From assembly GCF_050003625.1 (NCBI RefSeq), contig NC_134397.1, positions 268,764,070-268,828,069 on the forward strand: a stretch of DNA of 64,000 nt, given 5' to 3'. A program made the translations under genes and the position numbers. This DNA comes from Haematobia irritans. Its lineage: Eukaryota; Arthropoda; Insecta; Diptera; Muscidae. Under the pieces are notes generated by a model. It had not been told where the DNA came from, searched no databases, and saw only the letters and a list, made by a program, of their open reading frames with translations. Within the stretch, counting starts at the first letter, position 1, and each line of letters opens with the position of its first letter. Below are positions 54,352 through 64,000 of this stretch, in pieces.

Positions 54352-54545
54352 GTTAACATCTCTCTTCTTTAAGAGTGAACAATTTCCTAGCGGGTCATAC
54401 AAAATCTTAAGAAATTTTTAAGAAAATTTATATTTACACCCATTACATTCGTTTCCTATAGGTAGCATGTACTTACAACAATTTTAAAAATTTACTCCCA
54501 CTAGCCTCACTTCCTGTGGGGTTTTTTATATTTTTTTACGACTGC

Positions 54546-56721
54546 GCCAATGTCTTGTAATCAAACACACCAAAATTCTTGGATAGAAGTGCAAACTGCA
54601 GTCATAACGTCAATAAACCTACATTAAATTTCATTGTTCAACGATAATGGCATTGTCTTGGGCCCCGGTAAATGTATGAATGTGGCGTTAAGAAGAAAAA
54701 ACAAAAACAAGCGAGAAGAAATAGGGATTCCCGTTGTAAGGACGAACATTGTGTTGTGTTTGATGGTATTGTTGGTTTTATTGCAGTTGCCAGGACATAT
54801 GCGTTCATTGACTTTGATTTTATGATTTTTGGAGGGAATTCCTTCGCCCCTTCCTAAAACTAAAGTGAAGTAAATGTTATTCTTGTAAGATTTTGGGCGA
54901 AGATCATAGCGTGAGTGTGTGTGTATGAGTGTGAGGTTGATCCTGTCAAGATATTGCAAAATACCACCAGGTGTCAACGAACCGATAGAACGAGGCAAAT
55001 ATTCTGCTAGCACCGGTCCTCCTAATGTTTACTTGGGTCATAATGAGGGGATAAATTACTGACTGCAAGGATTTGCTTATAAGCACATTGTATGCTCGCT
55101 CTCTCTCTCTGTCTGTCTCTTTGTCTCGTTGCTATAGCTGTCGATGACTCTTTGGTTAGGGCCTGGTGCATTTGCAATGCTTTGATTCTTATTGCGTAAT
55201 AATCAATGATGGTCTAGCTTGTCTTCGAGCATTGTTTTGTGCAGCATGTCGAAGAAGAAATTCGGAAATAATTATTCTTGGGTGACAACAAAAACTATCA
55301 CACATGGCGATGGAATCCTTCAAGCAAATTACAATTTATTGACATGATTTTCTTTTGCCATTGTTGGCATATTTCTTATGGAACTGCATTAAGACTCTGT
55401 AGCACGAGCTGTAATTTAGCGAAAAACGCCGGGTGTTTACCTACAGAAAGCCATAGAACGAAAGACGACGACTGGGTGAATGGAGGAATAAGCATTCTCC
55501 TTGGTGTTTTATGAAAAATGAATCCAGCGAAGCAAAGTAAAAGTTATTAATAATTTGTGATTACCTTGCATTGACAGAGAAGCCAAACATGTATTGGAAA
55601 TTACGATTGGCTCAAATTTCATTGGGAATAGTCACCCCAAAATATTATAGTATGTCCAACTGAAAATTTTCAGATGAGAAATGAAGCGAACTTCTAAAAA
55701 ATTCACAACTTTAAGAATGAGAAATCTCACCCTTTCTGTATAACAGACAAAATCTCAATTTCCCAAGCATCCCAACCCACTGGAGTAATGGAAAGGGGAA
55801 ATGGCCTTAATCTAAAGTAAGGACACTAATGATCCTTCCTGTTTTTCTTTTAACCTATCCAACCATCCTGCAATAAAAGTGATGTGATAGAAGGTGAGGC
55901 TTGAAGAAATCTTTACCCAACCCATTAGCAATGCAGCCACAACCGTGTAAGACACCAAATCATCAGCATCATTATCATTACCATCAGCGTTTTTTTCAAA
56001 CTTTTTCCAAGAGATTTCTACAAGTACATTTTTTCTCAGGGGATGCTGTTCTTGCCTCTAGGAAAGGCTTAAAATGGTTAAAGGTGTAGCATCTTCATCG
56101 TTTTTTATTCAACGCATTTTTCTCATGTCAGTTGAAACCATCTGTCCAGCAAGGGAAATGATTGAAAGTAGGATGCATAAAGAAAGTCACCGGACTAGTC
56201 TTAGCTCAACTGTAATAACTAAACAGGAAAAAGTATTTAATTTCATAGAAAAAAAGTTCAAATTTTCTCTCAAAACCAGTATAATAAGTTCTGGACAAAC
56301 CAAGACATTGAGGTCATGAATTTAAACTTAAGAAAGATTTACCACTTTGAACTCGTTGTGAAATGCTAAGGGTTAGTCAAACAACCTTAAAAGGTTAACG
56401 ACAGACAATTTTCACCATGTTGATTTTTTATAAATTGAAGAGACTAGAGGATATAAAGAAGAAACTATTATCGTGAGATAAATTATTATAGAAAAACGCA
56501 AAATAAAAAGGAATTTAAAAATTTTACATATTTGGGAAAATAATCTTGGCCAAGGTATATTCTTCTAATTATTAGATGAACTAAAACAAACAAGGATTTT
56601 TTAATAGCATTCAGTTCAAAACCATTATATTACCCAGAAAGAACTCTCATTACCAATTAATCTTGGTGCTAACTTACTCCAAAATAGGTAAGCAACTATT
56701 ACCCAGCGAAAACTCCAATTA
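54546..56721. other. Long stretch without a supported gene
   Basis: No recognised transposon. CT-rich run near 55089-55130. Several 60-80-residue frames on both strands lack domains. It may be intergenic or intronic single-copy DNA. Confidence 0.4.
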
Positions 56722-58018
56722 AAGGGTGATACGGTCAAAATTTGGTCAAGGGAAAACGCGTGTAAATCGGTGAAATCGTTTATTTAAAAAATCAAATTAA
56801 ATTTCTTTTTCAAATTCAATTAGTATAAAATTCAGGAAAAATATTCAGTTAGGCTTTCGCTTTTCCAAATCCGAATTGCCGGGCCTCACGCTTGACACCT
56901 GCCATCAGATTTTGTACAGCCACCATGTCCACCTTCTTCGCCGCAGAAAGCCAGTTTGCCTTGAACTGCTGCTCGTCCTTAGCAGTTTTTTTGGTCTTCT
57001 TTAGGTTTCGCTTGACAATAGCCCAGTATCTCTCAATTGGGCGGAGCTCTGGCGTGTTGGGAGGGTTCTTGTCCTTGGGAACCACCTGCACGTTATTGGC
57101 GGCGTACCACTCCATGGCCTTTTTACCGTAATGGCAAGATGCCAAATCCGGCCAAAACAGTACGGAACAACCGTGTTTCTTCAGGAAAGGCAGCAGACGT
57201 TTATTCAAACACTCTTTCACGTAAATTTCTTGGTTGACAGTCCCGGAAGCTATGAAAATGCTGCTTTTCAAGCCACAGGTACAGATGGCTTGCCAAACCA
57301 GATATTTCTTTGCGAACTTTGACAGTTTTATGTGCTTGGAAATATCTGCTACCTTTCCCCTTCCTTTGCCGTATAAAACTCCTGTCCCGAAAGCTGCTTG
57401 TAGTCGGCTTTGACGTAGGTTTCGTCGTCCATTACCACGCAGTCAAACTTCGTCAGCATCGTCGTGTACAGCCTCCGGGATCGCGCTTTGGCCGTCGTAT
57501 TTTGTTTATCATCGCGATTTGGAGTCACTACCTTCTTGTAAGTCGATAGTCCGACTCGTTTTTTGGCTCGATGCACGGTTGTAGATGATACACCCAGCTT
57601 ATTTGCGGCATGTCGGAGAGAGAGGTTAGGGTTTCGCTTGAAACTACCGGCAACTCTCTTTGTCGACTCAGCGGCTCCCGGTTTTCGATTTCCCCCCGAT
57701 CCAGACTTCCTGGCTGTCGACAAACGTTCCCCAAACACTTTAATTACATTTGTAACGGTTGATTTGGCAACTTTTAGCGATTTTGCCAGCTTTGCGTGCG
57801 AGTAGCTCGGATTTTCGCGATGCGCGAGCAAAATTTTGATACGCTGCTATTCTTGCTTGGACGGCATTTTGACAACTGAAGAGTAAATTCCAAAATCAAA
57901 ATAGGAGCAACATTCTACACACACACCTTCAAAATGAGGGGTGTTCATGTTTTTTAAATGCAAAATTGAAAGAAATACGTCAAGTTTATATTGACCAAAT
58001 TTTGACCGTATCACCCTT
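56722..58018 (-). mobile_element. Tc1/mariner-superfamily element with DD37E spacing, complete ends
   Basis: Terminal inverted repeats of at least 27 bp (AAGGGTGATACGGTCAAAAT ...) with TA at 56720-56721 and 58019-58020. Length 1297 bp. One transposase gene fills it on the minus strand. The clean ends and few gene lesions mark a fairly recent arrival compared with most relics here. Confidence 0.95.
56849..57867 (-). pseudogene. DD37E-type transposase, lightly broken
   Basis: The start codon is at 57867-57865. Codon 7 is TAG (one change from a Gln codon), so the readable frame begins near 57831. It shows two helix-turn-helix stretches (YSHAKLAKSLKVAKSTVTNV, LSLRHAANKLGVSSTTVHRA), then MDDETYVK (first Asp). 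A single-base loss near 57355 shifts the frame after YTAKEG; the remainder is open from 57271 and includes WPDLASCHYG (second Asp) and RPIERYW (Glu), with 37 residues between. Full length would be about 340 residues, normal for the group. Only two lesions are needed to explain the break. Confidence 0.93.
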
Positions 58019-58089
58019 TACCAAATAAACTTGTAGGTAGTTAGTAAGTAAGTACTTCCCTGCAGCATTACCAAGAGCTAAATTGTAAG

Positions 58090-58420
58090 CGTGAACGAGA
58101 TATGTGCAAACTTAAACTTAATTCAATTTTTGTCAATAAAACACGTCAACGATCAACAAAAAAGACTCGTGTCAATCGGTCGAAAGAAATGCTTCAAAAA
58201 TATGATCGAGATGCTTCCAAATACGTCTATGACATCGTGACAGGGGAGAAATCGAGGATTTACGCGTCTAAACCCGAAAGTAAACAGCAGTTCGGCAGTC
58301 TCAACATGAGCCAAATCCAACAAGCACATTCAAGCAAATGATAGGCTGTTTTTTTTCGGAAAAAATGCACATGTCGCAAACCAACCGCCGATTACGGACC
58401 AATCTTCAACAAGACAATGC
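58090..58420 (+). pseudogene. Mariner-type transposase relic, second copy of the 45525 lineage
   Basis: The frame 58102-58341 reads VNRSKEMLQKYDRDASKYVYDIVTGEKSRIYASKPESKQQ, matching VTGDESRIYAY and flanks of the relic at 45525-46345; TNLQQDNAT further on fits the second motif. The catalytic Asp in TGDES is replaced (TGEKS). Confidence 0.65.
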
Positions 58421-58725
58421 GACCACAATATGTTTTAAAATCATAATGTTATTTTTGGACGGTGAACATTTTTGTCACAAAAATGATTTCCGAAATCACA
58501 TACATAATTTATCAGACAATAACATGAGTGCTAAAAACATGTTCTTAAAAACTGGGACTGGTCCACACAGACCAGGGACTTGTCCGGTGCCGGTCCTGGT
58601 CTTGATCCATCAGTGTTTATATGAAAAGAATGTTATTCCCTATGGAGTTCAATCATATATCGGTAGCATTGTCAAATGCCAAGAAAATTGCAACAACTTA
58701 TCATTGAATATAACCATTGAACGAA
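58421..58725. mobile_element. MITE F-like fragment and unassigned sequence
   Basis: 58421-58560 carries 'atcataatgttatttttgga' and 'agacaataacatgagtgc', words of MITE F. The rest is unassigned. Confidence 0.45.
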
Positions 58726-59042
58726 GCCACCGTGTTGCAATGGTTAGCATGTCCGCCTTGCATACACAAGGTCGTGGGTACGATTCCTGCTTCGACCAAA
58801 CAGCAAAAAGTTTTTCAGCGGTGGATTATCCCACCTCAGTAATGCTGGTGACATTTCTGAGTGTTTCAAAGCTTCTCTGAGTGGTTTCACTGCAATGTGA
58901 ACGCCATTCGAACTCTGCAAAAAAGGAGGTCCCTTATCATTGAGCTTAACATAGAATCACCACTATGGTATCACAATGGACTGAATAGTCTAAGTGAGCC
59001 TGAAATCGCGGGCTGCCACTATACCTAACCTATTCTATCTAC
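58726..59042 (+). mobile_element. tRNA-derived SINE (family S1), complete
   Basis: GCCACCGTGTTGCAATGGTT head, B box GGTACGATTCC, full body with a small deletion ('catagaatcaccactatggt') and a CTATACCTAACC tail. Target duplication TGAACGAA at 58718-58725 and 59043-59050. Confidence 0.9.
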
Positions 59043-59424
59043 TGAACGAAATCCAGGCAGCAGTGAAAAGGACGCAACATATTTTGAAAGACGATCCCAA
59101 GATAAAGTTTCACGATCTTTCACAAAAAAAAAAACACTTTAATGGCACAAAAGCAAAGGCATTGCAGCACTCGCACTAAGATCTTGATCTCTGAAGCGAA
59201 TCTGTGGATTTCGCTGGAGTTAGAGGCTTGACTCTACAGCTTTGAGTTTGCAGTTCTCTCAATTATTTAAAGCGATAAGGTGTTCTTTTTTTACCAAAAC
59301 ACTAAGTTAAAAGTACAAAAATATATATATGAAGACAATTACATTTTTATGAGTTCTTGTCAAATTACGGATGTAAAAGATAAAAGGCATTGATTGTGAA
59401 TCATTTTATATCAAAATTAATTGA

Positions 59425-59716
59425 TTAGGTTAGGTTAGGTGGCAGCCCGATGTATCAGGCTCACTTAGACTATTCAGTCCATTGTGATACCACATTGGTA
59501 AACTTCTCTATGTTAAGCTCAATGACAAGGGACCTCCTTTTTTATAGCAGAGTCCGAACGGCGTTCCACATTGCAGTGAAACCACTTAGAGAAGCTTTGT
59601 AACCCTCAGAAATGTCACCAGCATTACTGAGGTAGGATAATCCACCGCTGAAAAACTTTTGGTGTTCGGTCGAAGCAGGAATCGAACTCACAACCTTGTG
59701 TATGCAAGGCGGGCAT
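59425..59716 (-). mobile_element. tRNA-derived SINE (family S1), 5'-truncated
   Basis: Minus strand: tail AGGTTAGGTTAGG, body and B box (GGAATCGAACT reversed). It stops at 'tgcaaggcgggcatg', so the A-box half of the head is missing, as expected from incomplete reverse transcription. A shared TTGATTA lies on both sides (about 59419 and 59726). Confidence 0.85.
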
Positions 59717-59829
59717 GAAAATTCAAATTGATTAAAAAAAGTAACCGTGAAAACATGCTGGTTTTCAGCTTGAACATAGTTTTCAAACTGAACATAGTAC
59801 TTAACTTTACAGATAATTCGGCCACATAG

Positions 59830-60040
59830 AAGAAAAAATATTTGTTGGTTTCAATCGCAAAATAAATTGAATCTAATTTTTAATAGAAAAACCGTAAACG
59901 ATCCAATTAAAAATGTAATTGATTCCAATAATTTTTGTGATTTAATTTTGTTCTCATTAAAAAATTTATGTAATCAATTAAGCATTAATTGGATTTTTTC
60001 AAATTATAATTTTAACTAAAAGTATTTTGTCGATATTTTT
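59830..60040. mobile_element. M1-like AT-rich MITE fragment
   Basis: GAAAAAATATTTGTTGGTTT then AATTAAAAATGTAATTGATT-type words in both orientations. Edges unclear. Confidence 0.45.
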
Positions 60041-60118
60041 TACATGAATGAATGCCCCTGCAGTTATCTTCGAATTTTACCAGGTTTGATATATTTGATA
60101 CCTCTGTAGGGTACTTTG

Positions 60119-60580
60119 TACCGTTACTAACCTAAATGAGAAATACCAGTCCGTTCAAACCAGAATCAGGTATCGAAACAAATTTAAAGTATCAGGCTTC
60201 AACTATATCCTTAACCTGAAGGATTTCTTCCGACAACTTATACACTGAATACTCTTAGAATTGGACATCATCGATCGCCAAAATTAGGTCCTGATTTGGG
60301 AGATTATGAGAGTTTAATTGTGATGTGCTACCTCTGTTGAGTAACTTTAAGTGAACAATGTACCGTGGTACCGTTACTAACCTAAATAAGAAATACCAGT
60401 CCGTTCAAACAAGAATCAGGTATCGAAACAAATTTAAAGTATCAGGTTTCAACTATATCCTAACTTGATGGGTTTCTTCCTACAACTTATACACTGAAAA
60501 CTCTTAGAATTGGACATCACCGATCGCCAAAATTAGGTCCAGATTTGGGAGATTATGAGAGTTTAATTGTGATGTGATAT
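60119..60580. repeat. Tandem duplication, two units of about 250 bp
   Basis: Unit 1 starts TACCGTTACTAACCTAAATG at 60119 and unit 2 TACCGTTACTAACCTAAATA at 60369. Units share 'gaatcaggtatcgaaacaaa', 'ggacatcatcgatcgccaaa' and 'gattatgagagtttaattgt' with about a dozen differences. Non-coding; unlike the other repeats in the window. Confidence 0.85.
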
Positions 60581-63245
60581 ACAGTAGTCATCTAACGAAA
60601 ACTGTTCACCTTTACGAGGTGTTTGCTTGTGTCCATGTTTGAAAGGTTTCACTGTGTACATATCTTCTCTTCTCGTAATTTGAGATGTTCTAGAAGGCGC
60701 TAATAAAATTTTATGCATGAAAGAATAATACTTCAGTTTAGAAGATACGTGATATGGGCTACTTTGTGTATCCGACAAAAATTAGTTTCTTCACACATGA
60801 TGCATATTTTTCATTTTTAGATGAAACACGAATGATTTTCTCTCACTTGCAATGTTAGAAACCCTTTTTCTGCGTAGTTTTGTGTAGCATCCTTGAGGAT
60901 TCTTCAACCGCACACGTACACATACACATGTTGGTCATTTGGTTCGGTTAGTATTTGATCCTTTTTGCCACGATCATCTTTTGTTTGGCATTAATATCCC
61001 GCGGCGATTTTCTCAATAGAGAAATGGTGATGACCCTTTTCTCAGGCGGGGTTTCTGTTGTAAATTTTAATTTAACCATGAAATTTGAAAGCTTGCCTCA
61101 TAACGTGTATTTGGGAATTGCATACCAGATACTCGCTATTTTTGGTGTGGTTAAGTGAGAGAAAATTCTCTCGAAGGATACATGCATAGGAAATGCATGG
61201 AATATTAATGGTCATACAGCAAATTGCGATGTAAATCATTTATCTTCATTTACATGTCAGATATGGAGCAATGTTATGGTTAAAGATAGTCGAGCTAAGG
61301 AAGAACAAAGAAGTGCTGACTAACGAAAGGATTTCCCAAAGGATAATGGTAGGACCATTACAATCACAGCCAACTAACCGTGAAGCGAAGGCATTGTAAG
61401 AATGTAGCGAGTTTTTCTCTCGATTATAAGATAACCCCACCCTTTCTTTATTCTTCTTGCTGGCTATCGAGAAAAGTTCAAGTATTTACGAATTATTGTA
61501 ATTCAGGGTTGAACTGGCCTTGTCTTGCATTCAGCCGGCTGCAAACAGCAAGGCCAAGGTTCGTTTGCATATATTTACCCCAGAGATTAGGAAATTCTAT
61601 TGTCCATGGTTTATTTTCATTAAAATGCATGATAATGTCCGTTGCAAGATTTTGGAATTGCTTGGTGGGTAGCGGGGAAAATGACCAACGGTCAAGTTTT
61701 TCCAGATTTTCAGAAAATCTTTAAGGGTTCATTGTTTGATTGTTTGTTCGGTGTAATTTAATCAAGTCAAGTTTGACCTTTTTTTGATCATCACATCACA
61801 CATTCATGGCATCTTTCCTCGCCATTGTCATCAGCCCAGAAAACAAATAAGCGTTTGCCATCACCATCCTCTCTAAGACTTTTTCTAAGACTTAGGCAAA
61901 CATTGGCCTTTGTTTCGATTTCATATCATTTTTTATTAGAATGCAAATCCTTTAAGGACACTTACGCTTGAATTATAAAGGCGAATGGTCAGTTGTTTTT
62001 TGGGGGGAAGATGGACATAGGAAACCTATCAATGGTCTGTTTTTATTGCCTCTAACCTTTATTCGTTACATTTCAAATACAATGGCCAGCCCATAACTCT
62101 TCTTCGAATATCCTTTTTTATAGTTTTAATTTTTTAATTGAAAAGTCGTTTTGCCGTTTTTCAACAACAACAAAAGTTTCGATTTCAAATGGTCAGTTAT
62201 GATTCAAGTACTCTGGGGATGATCTTTGTTTGCTTTGGCTGCGAATATCGTATTTGTTCTGGTTGACCAGTGGTCACTTAATGAATGCACTGAAGATCAT
62301 TTATTGCTATTCCATTGGTAGGACTAACGAACTTAAGGACTTAAGTGCTAGCCATTGTTATTTTAATTGTTTCTCCCCTTTTTTTTTGTTGTGTTATCGG
62401 TCAATGCAGGAATCGAGTGCATTAGATTTTTTTGTTCTTAAACCGGACATTGGATTTTCCCAAAGAATATTACCAGAAATTTTGTTTACTTTTTCAATTA
62501 TTTTGTTTTTCTATGAACACTTTCGAGTCCGACAAGTTTCAAAAAATAAATAGAAATTATCAGATTACATGCATAATTTTTTCTTATCAAAATTTAATTG
62601 CATGAGCTTCAACATGGTATTGTGGTTTGATTGCATTCAGAACAGGAGTTGAGAACAATTGGTTTAAGTTCAAAGGTGACATTTAACCGCAAAGGTATTA
62701 TTGTTATGTTTTTGTGTAACATTTTTAATATACTCAAAATCTGCTTAAAAATTTCATAAAATTGTGCATTGTGTGATCCAGTTTATAAAAGGGTTGAAAT
62801 TAAAATTACAATTATTTTTAAGGTTTTGGGGAAAAAAGTCTTTTAATGACATTATGAACTTTAAAATAGAATTTATTTAAAACGAATCGGTTATATAGTT
62901 TTTGAGATACGATGATTATTTTATTTATTTCATTTTTGATCAAGAATGTTAGATCAGGCCCATAGAAGTGTGACAAGGGGTTTGACATTTTGTCGATATA
63001 TCAAAAGGTTATGTTCATTACAAAAGTTAAAAATTTCCGAAAATTTTTCAGAATTAATTAAAATTCAATGATTCGAAAACGACTCATTTTGTTATGTTTT
63101 TTATCTAAATGGGATGGCCGCATCAATACATATTTAAATCAAAAACTACAGAAGAAACCCATTTTTCTATTTGTTCGCAAAAGATAACAAAATTTTATTA
63201 CATATTGATGTACAATACTAATTCGTTTCGATAATCCTATGTAAC
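60581..63245. other. Long stretch without a supported gene
   Basis: No transposon ends seen. The frame 60955-61158 (67 residues, +) has a hydrophobic start (MILFATIIFCLALISRGDFL) that looks like a signal peptide but no recognisable mature part. 62230-62553 (107 residues) has no domain. Probably single-copy intergenic or intronic DNA. Confidence 0.4.
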
Positions 63246-63454
63246 AGTGTTGCCAGTATTGGGGATTTTTCCCCAAATTGGGGATATTTTTTCGTGAATG
63301 GGGACGAAATTTCTGAGTTGGGGACTTGGGGGATTTGGTGGGGAATTTCCATAAATTTGGGGATTTTTGAGGGGATTTTTTGCCAGAATTTTATGTCTAT
63401 AGAAAAGTTTATCAAAATTTTATTTCTATAGAAAAATTTGTCAAAATTCGATTT
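63246..63454 (+). mobile_element. hAT-type MITE (family H), left end
   Basis: CAGTGTTGCCAGTATTGGGG with the same next 150 bp as 42984-43140 and two to three minisatellite units. The right end is missing, as it is cut by the next element. Confidence 0.8.
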
Positions 63455-63592
63455 CTACACTAATAAAAAAAGTTTCGTTATATTAACGAAATGTGTCGTT
63501 AAAAGTCAGCCAATGAAACAAATTCGTTAAAACAACGAATTTTTTCGTTAATATAACGAGTTTTCTGCAAATAAACGTAACGTTTCGTACTA
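63455..63592. mobile_element. TTCGTTA-rich MITE fragment
   Basis: After TA comes CACTAATAAAAAAAGTTTCG, then TTCGTTA/TAACGAA words in both orientations with small palindromes (for example CGTTATATTAACG). Another CAC-ended MITE by its start. The right end is not seen; the next element's TA is at 63591-63592. Confidence 0.5.
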
Positions 63593-64000
63593 AAGGGTGA
63601 TTTGTTAAGAGCTTGATAACTTTTTTTTTTTAAAAACGCATAAAATTTGCAAAATCTCATCGGTTCTTTATTTGAAACGTTAGATTGGTCCATGACATTT
63701 ACTTTTTGAAGATAATTTCATTTAAATGTTGACCGCGGCTGCGTCTTAGGTGGTCCATTCGGAAAGTCCAATTTTGGGCAACTTTTTCGAGCATTTCGGC
63801 CGGAATAGCCCGAATTTCTTCGGAAATGTTGTCTTCCAAAGCTGGAATAGTTGCTGGCTTATTTCTGTAGACTTTAGACTTGACGTAGCCCCACAAAAAT
63901 TAGTCTAAAGGCGTCAAATCGCATGATCTTGGTGGCCAACTTACCGGTCCATTTCTTGAGATGAATTGTTCTCCGAAGTTTTCCCTCAAAATGGCCATAG
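63593..64000 (-). mobile_element. IS630-like (Tc1/mariner superfamily) element, runs off the window
   Basis: The terminal repeat AAGGGTGATTTGTTAAGAGC starts at 63593 after TA (63591-63592). The first eight bases equal those of the DD37E element at 56722. The rest lies beyond 64000. Confidence 0.85.
63699..64000 (-). pseudogene. C-terminal part of an IS630-like transposase, broken
   Basis: On the minus strand from 64000: AILRENFGEQFISRNGPVSW, then PPRSCDLTPLD with the likely third catalytic Asp, then a TAA where a Tyr codon is usual, then FLWGYVKSKVYRNKPATIPALEDNISEEIRAIPAEMLEKV and a normal stop at 63699. This arrangement (RSCDLTPLDxFLWG then a basic, helical tail) is widespread in insect DDE elements. 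One nonsense codon is the only lesion seen in this part. Confidence 0.88.

Larger units (their letters stand above)
49136..54545. repeat. Degenerate array built on a TTTCCTAnnGGG core, broken by insertions
   Basis: The core occurs at 49179, 49281, 49341, 49428, 50689, 50806, 50852, 50898, 50925, 52062, 54383, 54451 and 54511 with variants such as TTCCCTATTGGGTC, TTTCCTAAAGGGC and TTTCCTAGCGGGTC. Between cores 'agtttaattaatatcactaa'-like text recurs. The gaps are explained by inserted elements: MITE F/M3 (49501-50155), P6 (50958-52031), M3 (52119-52634) and family T copy C (52746-54351). It reads as one old array later fragmented. Confidence 0.6.

Noticed and set aside
60955..61158. Secreted 67-residue peptide
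   Set aside because: The hydrophobic start is suggestive, but the rest is not peptide-like, start context is poor and no splice or poly(A) signals support it.
61380..61724. 114-residue plus-strand frame
   Set aside because: No domain; composition typical of non-coding AT-rich DNA.

Overview
This window looks like nuclear DNA of a muscid fly. It is AT-rich and densely packed with transposable-element relics, and four copies are extremely close to the mariner element Himar1, first described from the horn fly Haematobia irritans. Haematobia or a near relative such as Stomoxys is the best guess; that is an inference from transposon type, not from a host gene. There are no bacterial-type operons.

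Only one convincing host protein gene is visible: a secreted leucine-rich-repeat protein of 465 residues (18746-20143, +). It has a likely 3' splice site in its 5' UTR and several poly(A) signals after the stop. Its layout (signal peptide, about 13 LRRs, C-terminal cysteines, terminal helix) resembles LRIM-type insect immunity proteins, but orthology cannot be claimed from here.

Layout. 0-3 kb: AT-rich MITEs and a 5'-truncated Himar1 copy. 3-5.7 kb: an unrecognised decayed repeat block with an old SINE. 6.26-8.55 kb: a young 1.15-kb tandem duplication. 8.8-10 kb: an inverted long non-coding element holding a MITE with two opposed tRNA-like modules. 10.3-16 kb: mariner relic, MITEs, the CAGCAAAA family and a SINE split by a foldback. 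16.1-17.3 kb: Himar1 copy 2. 17.5-20.6 kb: nested MITEs, then the LRR gene. 20.7-25 kb: a stack of nested insertions. 27.4-30.4 kb: a dead RNase-H-bearing LINE with a duplicated 3' end. 32.8-37.9 kb: Himar1 copies 3 and 4, a SINE with a 13-bp target duplication, and a second LINE fragment. 39.6-41.5 kb: two more CAGCAAAA elements. 42.5-44.6 kb: a 73-bp near-perfect hairpin and a hAT-type MITE filled with a minisatellite. 45-47.7 kb: mariner relic, SINE and MITEs. 49.1-54.5 kb: an old degenerate array broken by insertions. 56.7-58.0 kb: a Tc1/mariner-superfamily element with DD37E spacing and intact ends. 58-60.6 kb: relics, SINEs and a tandem duplication. 63.2-64 kb: a hAT MITE end and an IS630-like element running off the window.

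The most notable signals are: (1) a CAGCAAAA...TTTTGCTG element family whose long form carries three tRNA-like modules in both orientations; (2) MITEs of different interiors that share CAC...GTG ends and TA duplications; (3) two Himar1 lineages, one sharing a lost catalytic Asp; (4) four perfect or near-perfect short inverted repeats that look like template-switch products, the largest a possible hairpin-RNA source; and (5) a tRNA-derived SINE family with a CTAAC-repeat tail and possible 3'-tail similarity to the local LINE.
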